Origin: Curtobacterium luteum
Lineage (GTDB): Bacteria > Actinomycetota > Actinomycetes > Actinomycetales > Microbacteriaceae
DNA: 64,000 nt
Assembly (NCBI RefSeq): GCF_001475545.1
Contig: NZ_LDQC01000002.1
Span: 62,001 to 126,000 of the forward strand
Direction of reading: 5' to 3'
Each line of letters begins with the position of its first letter. Positions within the stretch are counted from its first letter, which is position 1. Under the pieces are notes generated by a model. It did no database searches, was not told where the DNA came from, and was given only the letters and a program-made list of their open reading frames with translations. A program made the translations under genes and the position numbers. Positions 42,499 to 50,597 of the stretch are shown one piece after another.

Positions 42499-43401
42499 TC
42501 AGTCCGCCGATTCGTCGGAGGTGGGGTCCTCCGCGGTGAAGTGGAGTCCCGCGGTCTGGTCGTCGAACCAGGCGAGGAGGACCTCCTCCGCCTTCCGCGA
42601 GCCGCGCTCGCGGGCGAGGTCCAGGGCACTGCGCCCCTCGGCGTCGAGCACGGTCACGTCCGCACCCCGTTCGAGCAGCGCCTCCGTGGTGCCACGCCGG
42701 TCGAACCAGGCCGCGGCGTGCAGCGGGGCGAAGCCCCAGCGCGGGTCGACCTCGTCGGTCCCGACCGGGTCGCCACCGATCCCGTCGAGCGCGAGCGACA
42801 GCCCGCCGACGTCACCGTGCGCCGCCGCACGCACCGCCGGCGTCGCCCACTCGACCCATCCGTCCGGCACCGGGCCGTGCCAACCGTGCTGCCGGCGCTG
42901 CTCGAGCCGGGCCCAGTCCTCCTCGTGCACGGACCGGACCTCGATCGCGACGTCACGGAAGTGCACCGCGAGCTCACCGGTGGGGGAGAGCAGGAGTCGG
43001 AGCTCCCAGACGTCCGCGTCGACGTGCGCGAGTTCGCCGCGCGTGACGTGGACGTCCCCGGCCAGGAGGTCGAGGGGCTCCGTGTCGAGCGGCTCGAGGA
43101 CGGCGCGGTCGAACCGCACGGTGACGCGGGCGTGGTTCCAGCGCTTCCAGAGGCCGTCCGGGGTGTCCAGGACCTCGTCGTTCCGGACGACCACGGCTGC
43201 GCTCACGGCCGCGCTGCCGTCGTCAGCGGGGATCTCGGTCTCCCAGCGTTCGATGCGCGCTTCGTTCCAGGTGACCGACGCGAGGGCTGCCACGGTGGGC
43301 GGGGCGTCCGTCAGCAGTCGTGCGAGGTGCTCGGGGTAGCCCTCGACGTCCTCGAGGGAGACGTACCCGACCGCGGGCCAGCCCACTCGACTCCATCGCA
43401 C
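42499..43401 (-). CDS. Ankyrin-repeat domain protein
   Basis: 300 residues, soluble. The C-terminal third has ankyrin repeats (GFAPLHAAAWFDRRG, then ALLERGADVTVLDAEGRSALDLARERG). The N-terminal ~190 residues are of unknown family, with many beta-strand-like hydrophobic/charged alternations. The start GTG 43401 is chosen because TACTGT (43414-43409) ends seven bases before it, giving a leaderless mRNA; GTG 43386 is an alternative. Ankyrin repeats imply protein-protein binding; no partner is evident. It is divergent from the beta-helix protein gene. Confidence 0.75.
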   Translation of the reverse strand: MRWSRVGWPAVGYVSLEDVEGYPEHLARLLTDAPPTVAALASVTWNEARIERWETEIPADDGSAAVSAAVVVRNDEVLDTPDGLWKRWNHARVTVRFDRAVLEPLDTEPLDLLAGDVHVTRGELAHVDADVWELRLLLSPTGELAVHFRDVAIEVRSVHEEDWARLEQRRQHGWHGPVPDGWVEWATPAVRAAAHGDVGGLSLALDGIGGDPVGTDEVDPRWGFAPLHAAAWFDRRGTTEALLERGADVTVLDAEGRSALDLARERGSRKAEEVLLAWFDDQTAGLHFTAEDPTSDESAD

Positions 43402-43509
43402 GCTCCGAACAGTAGTGCCATTCCTGCACAGGCCCGGCAATGCACGTGTCTGTCCACAACCGATGCAACATGTTCGGTGGTGCCGTGAGGCCGCCCCTAC
43501 CGTGCCCAC
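43402..43509. promoter_or_regulatory. Divergent pair of leaderless promoters
   Basis: On the minus strand TACTGT ends seven bases before the GTG at 43401; on the plus strand TACCGT (43498-43503) ends six bases before the ATG at 43510. No Shine-Dalgarno is present for either. The region between is otherwise featureless. Confidence 0.5.
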
Positions 43510-44688
43510 ATGGAGTCCCGATCTGTCGACCGGCGAACCGCGCTCGTCGCTGCGGCGGCCGCTGTCGTCACCGCCACGTCCGTCCCCCTCCCGGCGGCCG
43601 CCGACGCCCCCGCCGCCCGCGATCTCCACGGCGACGCGCTGATCGGCGTCGACGTCCGCGAGTTCGGCGCACAGCGTGGGGGCACCGTCGACTGCACGGC
43701 TGCCTTCCAGCGCGCGGTCGACACGGCCTCCGCCGCCTACGGCAGGGTCCTCGTGCCCAACGGCACCTGGCTCGTCAACGGCATCACCATCCCGAAGATG
43801 GTCAAGATGGTCGGTCTCGGCGCGGACATCAGCTACTACGCCTCGTCCGCGACGAAGTCCGGTGGCGCCAACCTGGTGCGCGACCCTTCGGAGTCGACCC
43901 CGATGGTCACGGTGAACGGACACGGCGTCACGCTCGAGAACCTCACGCTGCTCGGGAAGGGCGGGACCGCGCCGTTGCTCGTCGTCCAGAACGGCTTCGA
44001 GTCCCGGTTCGACCGCCTGCGGCTGCACGGTGTGGACGGAACCGCGCTGCACGTCGAGCAGCTCAACAACAACTCGTGGACCGACGTCTCGATCAACGAC
44101 TGTGGTTCGGCGACGCAAGCCGCGATGCGGATCCGCTCGCCGAAGGCCGCCACGAACAGCAACACCCTGACGTTCACGAACCTGACGATCGAGGGCAGTG
44201 CGAACACCGCGCTCGACATCGGCTGGGGCAGCACCGCGCAAGACTTCGTCGAGTTCGTGCGGTTCATCGCCCCGCACTTCGAGGCGGAGCAGCGTCGGGG
44301 GACCGATCCGCTGGTCCGGATCGGGAACGTGCGGAGCGTGAGCTTCACCGACGCCCTGGTGTACGGCGGGCCCGGGGTGCTCGTCCGCCACCAGGAGACC
44401 CTCGGTCGGGGGGCCGTCCTGCGTGGTGGCGTGCGCTTCATCGGCGGCACGCTCCTCGGTACCAACGCGAAGGTCGGCCGGCCGAGCCGCGTGCTGGTCG
44501 ACCTCGTCAGTGGCGACGACACCGCGCTCATCGGCACCCGCCTCGGCCAGTTCTCCGAAGCCGCCGTGCGCGTCGGGGCCGACTACGGTGCCCGTGTGCA
44601 CCTCGGTGCCGACGTCTCGCACGAGGGCTACGACGACGCCGGCCGGCCGGCGTCCCGTCCGCTGGTCGACGACCGCAGGCCACGATGA
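43510..44688 (+). CDS. Secreted right-handed beta-helix protein (pectate-lyase-3-like)
   Basis: 392 residues. The N-terminus has a Tat-like signal (VDRRTALVAAAAAVV) with a probable cleavage after AAADA around residue 35. The mature protein starts with the pectate-lyase-superfamily entry VDVREFGAQRGGTVDCTAAFQRAVD, and then runs as parallel beta-helix coils. Such proteins cut or bind acidic polysaccharides; catalytic residues cannot be assigned. Its location just before the exopolysaccharide locus suggests it may trim or modify that polymer, or plant pectin. Leaderless promoter. Ends in a strong hairpin. Confidence 0.8.
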   Translation: MESRSVDRRTALVAAAAAVVTATSVPLPAAADAPAARDLHGDALIGVDVREFGAQRGGTVDCTAAFQRAVDTASAAYGRVLVPNGTWLVNGITIPKMVKMVGLGADISYYASSATKSGGANLVRDPSESTPMVTVNGHGVTLENLTLLGKGGTAPLLVVQNGFESRFDRLRLHGVDGTALHVEQLNNNSWTDVSINDCGSATQAAMRIRSPKAATNSNTLTFTNLTIEGSANTALDIGWGSTAQDFVEFVRFIAPHFEAEQRRGTDPLVRIGNVRSVSFTDALVYGGPGVLVRHQETLGRGAVLRGGVRFIGGTLLGTNAKVGRPSRVLVDLVSGDDTALIGTRLGQFSEAAVRVGADYGARVHLGADVSHEGYDDAGRPASRPLVDDRRPR

Positions 44689-44722
44689 ACGGGCAGCCAC
44701 CCCGTGGGGTGGCTGCCCGTTC
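44687..44722. terminator. Perfect 17-bp hairpin between convergent genes
   Basis: GAACGGGCAGCCACCCC (44687-44703) pairs fully with 44706-44722 around a GT loop. It overlaps the stop of the beta-helix gene and precedes the DUF3060 stop at 44737. No T-run on either strand, so a hairpin-only terminator, as is common in GC-rich actinobacteria. Not related to the GGAGGC family. Confidence 0.8.
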
Positions 44723-44736
44723 CGGCGTCGATGCGA

Positions 44737-45174
44737 CTACTTCGCCGTCACGGTGTTGTCCGCTCCGTCGTCCTGCACCTCGGCGTCGCCGCCGTGGGTG
44801 ACCGTGTTCCCCTTCCCCGCCACGATGATCTTCTTCGCGCTCGCGACCGACGCGGTGACCTGGTCACCCTCCACCACGAGCGTGTCGACCGCGCCGATCT
44901 CGAAGCGCGACCCCTCTGCGCCCGGCCCGACGATCGAGACGTTCGCGCAGTCGCCGAGGGTGAAGGTCTCCCCGGCGTCCGTGTTGGTCGTGAGGATCGT
45001 GGCGAAGCCGTCCTCGCACTTGTCGTAGACGGTCTTCTCGGGCTTCGCGGTCGCCGAGGCGGAGGGCTTCTTGCTGGGCTCCGCCTTCGAGTCCCCGCCG
45101 GCCGTGCAGCCGGTCAGGGCGACCGCCGCGAGGACGGCGGTGGCGAGGGCGGTCATGACGTGGGTGCGCTTCAT
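44737..45174 (-). CDS. DUF3060 lipoprotein
   Basis: 145 residues. Signal peptide with lipobox LTGC (ALATAVLAAVALTGC), a Ser/Lys/Pro-rich linker, then the DUF3060 beta-rich domain (CANVSIVGPGAEGSRFEIGAVDTLVVEGDQ, NTVTHGG), a small beta-helix-like fold found in actinobacterial surface lipoproteins. Function unknown. It is divergent from the exopolysaccharide operon and shares its upstream region, and could be a surface-associated accessory protein. Confidence 0.85.
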   Translation of the reverse strand: MKRTHVMTALATAVLAAVALTGCTAGGDSKAEPSKKPSASATAKPEKTVYDKCEDGFATILTTNTDAGETFTLGDCANVSIVGPGAEGSRFEIGAVDTLVVEGDQVTASVASAKKIIVAGKGNTVTHGGDAEVQDDGADNTVTAK

Positions 45175-45231
45175 GGGGGCTCCGTAGGGGCTGCTGGTTC
45201 CTGTTCGTGGGCGGCATTCATGCCATCACGC

Positions 45232-45260
45232 TTGCAATGACAATATTGATGCGTGATACT
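45232..45260 (+). promoter_or_regulatory. Exopolysaccharide operon promoter (shared module, copy 1)
   Basis: TTGCAA (45232-45237), a 17-bp spacer and GATACT (45255-45260), followed by TGAAATGTCAA. The same architecture, with GTGATACTTGA in common, occurs upstream of the Wzz/BY-kinase gene. It sits in one of the few AT-rich stretches of the window. Confidence 0.75.
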
Positions 45261-45293
45261 TGAAATGTCAACCGACGCCCACCAGGAGGAACC

Positions 45294-46559
45294 ATGAGTG
45301 CCATCCCGCAGTCCGTCGTCGTCATCGGTCAGGGCTACGTCGGCCTCCCGGTCGCCATGCGCGCGGTCGCCGTCGGACACACCGTCACGGGCATCGACCT
45401 CGATGAGCGGCGCGCCGCCGCACTCGCAGCGGGTGTCTCGTACGTCGAGGACATCGCCTCGAGTGAGGTGCGGGCGGCCCTGGACGCCGGGCGGTACCGC
45501 TCCCTGTCCTCCTACGACTCGATCGGCGACTGGGACGTCGCGGTCATCACCGTGCCGACGCCGCTGCACGAGAGCCGCCCCGACCTGACGTTCGTGGAGC
45601 GCGCCTCGGAGTCGCTGGCCGCGTCGCTGCGTCCCGGGGCGACCGTCATCCTCGAGTCGACGACGTACCCGGGCACCACCGAGCAGCTCATGGTCCCGAT
45701 CCTCGAGCGCGGTTCCGGCCTCGTCGCCGGGCGGGACTTCTCCGTCGGGTACAGCCCCGAGCGCATCGATCCGGGCAACCCGGTCTGGGGCTTCGTCAAC
45801 ACGCCCAAGGTGGTCGCGGGCATCGACCCGGCGTCGCTCGCGCGGATCCAGGGCTTCTACGACACCCTGGTCGAGCGCACCGTGCCCGTCTCCGGCACGC
45901 GCGAGGCCGAACTCACCAAGCTGCTCGAGAACACCTTCCGCCACGTGAACATCGCCCTCGTCAACGAGCTCGCGGTGTTCGCCGACGGACTCGGCGTCGA
46001 CATCTGGGAGAGCATCGACGCCGCGGCGACGAAGCCCTTCGGGTTCATGAAGTTCACCCCGGGCCCGGGCGTCGGTGGGCACTGCCTGCCGATCGACCCG
46101 AGCTACCTGTCGTGGGAGGTCAAGCGCTCCCTCGGCAAGACGTTCCGCTTCGTCGAGCTCGCGAACGACGTCAACGAGCACATGCCCGACCACGTGGTGT
46201 CCCGGGCCACCGCGATGCTCAACGACCGGAGCAAGTCCGTCCGCGGGTCGCGCATCGCCCTCGTCGGGCTCTCCTACAAGAAGAACTCGGGGGACACCCG
46301 TGAGGCCCCGTCGGCACGCGTCATCCGGCTCCTCGGTGCGCTCGGTGCCGACCTCGTCGGGATCGACCCCCACGTGGAGGAGCACCGGTGGCCGTCCGGC
46401 GTCACGCGCATCGCGCCGACGGCGGACGCGCTCACCGGCGTCGACCTCGCCATCGTCCTGACCGACCACGACGACGTCGACCTCGGCATCCTCCAGGGCG
46501 TCCCGACCTTCGACAGCCGGAACGTCCTCCAGCGCTCCGACGACGTCGTGGTCCTCTGA
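45294..46559 (+). CDS. Nucleotide-sugar dehydrogenase (UDP-ManNAc/UDP-glucose dehydrogenase family)
   Basis: 421 residues. N-terminal Rossmann domain (VIGQGYVGLPVA, residues ~10-21), central domain with the helix that holds the active-site lysine and asparagine (LTKLLENTFRHVNIALVNELA), the catalytic cysteine in GPGVGGHCLPIDP near 258-270, and the C-terminal UDP-binding domain (GLSYKKNSGDTREAPS). It oxidises a UDP-hexose(amine) to the uronate with two NAD+. The WbpA/WecC side of the family is favoured by the GVGGHCLPIDP form but is not certain. ATG 45294 has AGGAGGA. First gene of the four-gene run to the polymerase. Confidence 0.92.
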   Translation: MSAIPQSVVVIGQGYVGLPVAMRAVAVGHTVTGIDLDERRAAALAAGVSYVEDIASSEVRAALDAGRYRSLSSYDSIGDWDVAVITVPTPLHESRPDLTFVERASESLAASLRPGATVILESTTYPGTTEQLMVPILERGSGLVAGRDFSVGYSPERIDPGNPVWGFVNTPKVVAGIDPASLARIQGFYDTLVERTVPVSGTREAELTKLLENTFRHVNIALVNELAVFADGLGVDIWESIDAAATKPFGFMKFTPGPGVGGHCLPIDPSYLSWEVKRSLGKTFRFVELANDVNEHMPDHVVSRATAMLNDRSKSVRGSRIALVGLSYKKNSGDTREAPSARVIRLLGALGADLVGIDPHVEEHRWPSGVTRIAPTADALTGVDLAIVLTDHDDVDLGILQGVPTFDSRNVLQRSDDVVVL

Positions 46560-46570
46560 CGGGCAGCCCG

Positions 46571-47653
46571 GTGCGAGTCGTCCAGTACGGGGTGCACGAC
46601 CCCGCCTACCCGAGGAACGAGCGCATCCGAGCGTTCCTGTCGGCCGAGCTCGGTGCGGACGTGACCGTCCTCGAACGCCGCCGTTCCGGGAGCCGGTTGC
46701 GCCGCGCGGTCCAGGAGGTCGTCGACCTGTGGCGTGCGTCGCGTGGTGCCGACGTCATCGTCCTCTCCGAGTTCCGCCTCACCCACGCCCCGCTCGTGTG
46801 GGCTGTCGCTCGGCTGCGGCGTGCACGGTTCGTCGTCGACCACTTCGTGGGGCTCCACGAAACCGTCGTCGAGGACTGGCGGAAGGTGCACCCGAAGAGC
46901 TCCACCGCTCGTCGCCTCGCCGTGCAGGACGCCCTCGCGGCTCGCCTCGCGGACCTCTGCCTCACGGACACGCAGCCGCGGGCCGCCCGCCTCGCGGCGA
47001 TGCACGGGCGACCGGTCCTGGCGCTCCCGGTCGGCGCGCCCTCCTGGGCCCGACCGTCCGCGACGCCTCGCGCCGGAGTCGGTCCCGCAGCGGCACCCGA
47101 CGCGGACCGAGCCCCGCTCCGCGTCCTCTACTACGGCAACTACCTCCCGCTGCACGGGGTCCCGGAGATCGTCGGGATCCTCGCCGAGCTCGTCCGGCAC
47201 CGTGCCGTGGCTGCGACCTTCATCGGCGACGGACTCGACCGGTCGACGATCGAGCGGAGTGTGCGCACGCTCGGTCTGGCCGGTTGCGTCGAGTTCCTGG
47301 ACCCGGTTCCCGAGGCGGAGTTGGTCCGGCAGATCACCGCGCACGACGTGGTCCTCGGCGTCTTCGGCGACTCCCGCAAGGCGCGGGACGTCGTCCCGAA
47401 CAAGGTGTGGCAGGGTCTGGCGTGCGGGAAGACGACGGTCACCGGGGACGGGCCCGCAGTCCGGGAGTTGCACGACGTCGTCGGCGACCAGCTCGTCATC
47501 GTCGGACGCGGCGAACCGGTCCGAGCGGCCGAAGCGATCGTCGCAGCCGCGTCACGGACCACCGACACGTCCACGGCGCACGAGCGGCTCGAGCAGTACA
47601 CACGAACGGCGTACCGGCGGCTCGCCGAGCAGCTCCGGAACGAGGGCAGCTGA
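46571..47653 (+). CDS. Glycosyltransferase (GT4-like, GT-B fold)
   Basis: 360 residues, GTG start 11 bp after the dehydrogenase. The C-terminal domain carries the GT-B pattern VLYYGNYLPLHG, then FIGDGLDRSTIE and VVPNKVWQGLACGKTTVTGD, the nucleotide-sugar-binding E/K-rich region of GT4-type enzymes. The N-terminal half is less conserved. Cytoplasmic, probably membrane-associated. Adds one sugar of the repeat unit. The stop overlaps the flippase ATG by one base. Confidence 0.87.
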   Translation: MRVVQYGVHDPAYPRNERIRAFLSAELGADVTVLERRRSGSRLRRAVQEVVDLWRASRGADVIVLSEFRLTHAPLVWAVARLRRARFVVDHFVGLHETVVEDWRKVHPKSSTARRLAVQDALAARLADLCLTDTQPRAARLAAMHGRPVLALPVGAPSWARPSATPRAGVGPAAAPDADRAPLRVLYYGNYLPLHGVPEIVGILAELVRHRAVAATFIGDGLDRSTIERSVRTLGLAGCVEFLDPVPEAELVRQITAHDVVLGVFGDSRKARDVVPNKVWQGLACGKTTVTGDGPAVRELHDVVGDQLVIVGRGEPVRAAEAIVAAASRTTDTSTAHERLEQYTRTAYRRLAEQLRNEGS

Positions 47654-48879
47654 TGCTCCGGCAGCTGCGTCGCGCCCGTCTGCTCGCGCTGTACGTGCTC
47701 GTCCCGCTCCTGGCCGCCGTCGCCCCGCTGCTGGTGATCCCGGCGGTGACGGCGCGCCACGGTGCGGTCGGCTGGTCCGGGGTCGCGATCGGCCTGTCCG
47801 TCGGTCTGGTCGGGGCGGTGATCGGCGAACTCGGGTGGAACATCGTCGGTCCGCAGGAGGTCGCCCGTCGTCCCGAGGCCGCGCGCTCCTGCTACGAACG
47901 AGCCCTCGCCGCACGTCTGGTGGTCGTCGCGCCGCTTGCGCTCGGATGCGGGGTGCTCGCAGCGTCCCTCGCGTCGTCCCACCGCCTCGCAGCGGGTCTG
48001 CTGGCGGTCGGTGTCTGCGCTGGCGCGCTCAGCCCCTCCTGGTACTTCACCGGGCTGAACCGGCCGCACCTGACCCTCCTCGTCGAGAGTCTGCCCCGCA
48101 CCGTCCTCGTCACCCTCGCCGCACTCGGCATCTCCGGTGGCGGTCCGCTCGAGCTGTACGGAGCGGCGTTGCTCGCCGCGGCACTGCTCCCGCTGCTGCT
48201 CGCGGCTCCGCTCGTCGGCCTGCCGCTCGTGCCCGGACCGACCGCCTTCCGCGCCGTGGGGGCGACGCTCCGCGCGCAGTGGGTCCTCGTCGCGGGCCGC
48301 GGCGTCGCGACCGTGTACAAAGCGATGCCCACACCGCTGTTGGCTTGGATCGCGCCGGACCTCGTCGCGTTGTACGCGGCGCTCGATCGGCCGCTCCGGC
48401 TCGGTCTGCAGTTCCTCACGGCCCTCCCACAGCGGCTGCAAGCGTGGGTCGCCGTGGACGACCCTGCACTGCGTGCTCGCCGATCGCTCATGGCCGTCGT
48501 GATGAACAGTGTGTTGGGAGTGCTGGCCGGCGCGGTGTACGGCATCGCCATGCCGCTGGTGGCACCGGTGCTCTTCAGTGGAACCGTCGAGGTGACGGCA
48601 GACCTCGGCATGCTCGGTGGCGTGCTCGTCGCGGTCATCTGCGTCTCTCGTGGCTTCGGACTCGCCCTCGTGGCCGGGGGCCGCGCCGGTGCGACCAGCA
48701 GTGCCGCCGTCGTGTCCGCGGCGATCGGGCTGACAGGGGTTCCCCTGGCGGCCATCGCATCCGGTGTGCCCGGTGTCGTCCTGGCGCTCGTGGCATCGGA
48801 GCTCGGCGGTATCGTCGTCCAGTGGGCGGCCCTGTCGCTCGTCCATCGGGGACACCGGCGAGCGGAGGCGCCTGCATGA
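47653..48879 (+). CDS. Oligosaccharide flippase (Wzx-like)
   Basis: 408 residues, twelve or so membrane helices of the polysaccharide-synthesis/MATE-like flippase superfamily. Recognisable points are the first helix followed by VGAVIGELGWNIVGPQEVARR, and SPSWYFTGLNRPHLTLLVE, close to the W-Y-F motif of RfbX proteins. It would move the lipid-linked repeat unit across the membrane to the polymerase encoded next. ATG overlaps the stop of the glycosyltransferase; the downstream gene overlaps by 4 bp. Confidence 0.85.
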   Translation: MLRQLRRARLLALYVLVPLLAAVAPLLVIPAVTARHGAVGWSGVAIGLSVGLVGAVIGELGWNIVGPQEVARRPEAARSCYERALAARLVVVAPLALGCGVLAASLASSHRLAAGLLAVGVCAGALSPSWYFTGLNRPHLTLLVESLPRTVLVTLAALGISGGGPLELYGAALLAAALLPLLLAAPLVGLPLVPGPTAFRAVGATLRAQWVLVAGRGVATVYKAMPTPLLAWIAPDLVALYAALDRPLRLGLQFLTALPQRLQAWVAVDDPALRARRSLMAVVMNSVLGVLAGAVYGIAMPLVAPVLFSGTVEVTADLGMLGGVLVAVICVSRGFGLALVAGGRAGATSSAAVVSAAIGLTGVPLAAIASGVPGVVLALVASELGGIVVQWAALSLVHRGHRRAEAPA

Positions 48880-50147
48880 TCGCACTCGTCCTGCTCCTCG
48901 TCGGGTCGGCAGGGCTCACCGGTGCGCTCATCGTGGTCCGACCGGACCGGCGCCGCGGGTTCGTCGCACTCGTCGCCGTCGGACTGCTCGTGGCCGGTGG
49001 TACGGCCACCGCTCCGGAAACGGTCCAGGACGTCGCGCAGCTCGGCGCGGCCGCACTCTTCGCGCTCGGCATCGTGATCCCGGGGACGCGCCCCGTGCCG
49101 CCGTCGGTCCGGCCCGCACTCCTCCTGATGTGCGTCTTCGGCGTTGTGGTCCTCATCACCACCGCTGTCGCGTTCCCGGCCGGCCTGACCGGCTTCGCGA
49201 AGCTCATGCTCGTGGCTGTCACCGGATTCGTCTGCGTTGCGCGGTTCGGTGACCACGACCGGTCGTTCTTCCTCGGCGGACTGGTCGGCATCGCCGCCCT
49301 CGAGGCGACCCTGGGAATCGCGGAGTTCGCGATCACGAAGACGCCGATCCCGTGGGGCTTCAAGCTCCGCGCGGACGGCAGCAGTTCCGTGCTGCAGAAT
49401 CCGCTCCTCCCGGGCAACCCGGTCCGGGTGTCCGGCTCCTTGGGCCACCCGATCGCCTTCGGATCGGTGATCGGGGCGGCCCTGCTGATCGTCATCGCGC
49501 GCGATCCGCGGCACGCTCCGGTCCGTCGTTGGGCGCTGATCGTGCTGTTCGTCGTCGCGATCATCCTGTCGGGCAGCCGCAGCGTCCTCCTGGGCGTGGT
49601 CATCGGCGTCGTCGTCCTGCTGTGGAGCGCTCGCCCGGGGGCCGTCGTCCGGGTCTTCGCCGTCATCTCGGTGGCCGTGGTCGGTGGCATCGTGTTCGCG
49701 AGTGGGATCGCGGCGGGGGTCGCCCGTCTCGTGGGGTCCGGGTCCTACACGAACCGGGCGAGCTCGATCGAGTCGGTGCCGCTGCTGCTCACCCGTGCAC
49801 CGCTCGAGAGCCTGTTCGGTTCGGGGTTCGGATCTGAGTTCGACCTCTACCGCCGCGGGTTCTTCCCACAGGACGGCTTCATGATCATCGACAACCAGCT
49901 CGTGACCACCCTCGGCACGGAGGGGATCGTCGGGGCGGTCCTCGTGATCGCCCTGTTCGTCGTGGGCTGGGTCCGCGGGACGACGGTGCAACGCGGCCTG
50001 CTCGCTTTCCTCGCGGTCATGCTCTTCTCGTTCGACTACTTTGGGTGGTTCGTCATGTTCGCACTCCTGGCGATCGTGCTCGCCCTCCCGCCGGCGGGTG
50101 ACGCCGACGTCGACGAGGTCCGTCGTCGAGTGCCCGAAGCAGGGTGA
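48876..50147 (+). CDS. O-antigen polymerase/ligase-like membrane protein (Wzy-like)
   Basis: 423 residues, about eleven membrane helices and a large outer loop after helix 9 or so (ARLVGSGSYTNRASSIESV…FGSGFGSEFDLYRRGFF). It matches the Wzy_C/O-antigen ligase family pattern with the internal Arg and His motifs (VRVSGSLGHPIAFGS). It is inferred to polymerise repeat units at the outer face, working with the flippase and Wzz/BY-kinase. It ends the plus-strand EPS run; a repeat-bearing convergent gap follows. Confidence 0.85.
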   Translation: MIALVLLLVGSAGLTGALIVVRPDRRRGFVALVAVGLLVAGGTATAPETVQDVAQLGAAALFALGIVIPGTRPVPPSVRPALLLMCVFGVVVLITTAVAFPAGLTGFAKLMLVAVTGFVCVARFGDHDRSFFLGGLVGIAALEATLGIAEFAITKTPIPWGFKLRADGSSSVLQNPLLPGNPVRVSGSLGHPIAFGSVIGAALLIVIARDPRHAPVRRWALIVLFVVAIILSGSRSVLLGVVIGVVVLLWSARPGAVVRVFAVISVAVVGGIVFASGIAAGVARLVGSGSYTNRASSIESVPLLLTRAPLESLFGSGFGSEFDLYRRGFFPQDGFMIIDNQLVTTLGTEGIVGAVLVIALFVVGWVRGTTVQRGLLAFLAVMLFSFDYFGWFVMFALLAIVLALPPAGDADVDEVRRRVPEAG

Positions 50148-50597
50148 CAGTCGGACGAAGGCGCCGACGTCAGGGTTGCCTCGTGCTCTCACACCGATGT
50201 GGCCGGCGGCGTCACCGATCGTGTCGCCGTCGGGCAGCCGTCACCCGGACTGGGCTGCTGCCCCCAGGTCGGCACCCGGCGGCTCCCTCGGTCGGCATCC
50301 GGCGGCTCCCCAGGTCAGAATCCGGCGGCCCGATCCTGTCCGGTGGGCTCCGAGCAGCCGACCTCGGCACGCGCCGTTCGCGTGTCGACGACAACCTTCG
50401 ACCGCAGCGGCAGTGAGCGGCGAGCCTGCTGATCGGTCTCCGGGACGCCCGACGCCGTCGGCCGATCGAGTGTCGGCCTCTCCAGCGGCCGGCCCGTCCC
50501 CGACCGGATCCGTCGATCACCGGATGTGCCGAGGACGACGAACCGGCCGTCCCACCCGGTGGTGCGGTGGAACGGCCGGTCGGGTCGGGAGGAGGTG
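50148..50597. other. 450-bp convergent gap with 23-bp tandem repeat
   Basis: Between the polymerase and the Wzz/BY-kinase stop. A 23-bp unit (core GGTCGGCAYCCGGCGGCTCC) is repeated about three times at 50266-50334. Open frames here have shadow-like composition and no ribosome-binding sites. No hairpin of the GGAGGC family is present, an exception among the convergent gaps. Confidence 0.6.

Noticed and set aside
8259-50334. CRISPR array from clustered short repeats
   Set aside because: Repeats are contiguous tandem units of differing sequence without unique spacers, and no cas genes are present.
50148-50597. Coding sequence in the 450-bp gap after the polymerase
   Set aside because: Frames lack ribosome-binding sites and domain character; the region is tandem-repeat-rich.
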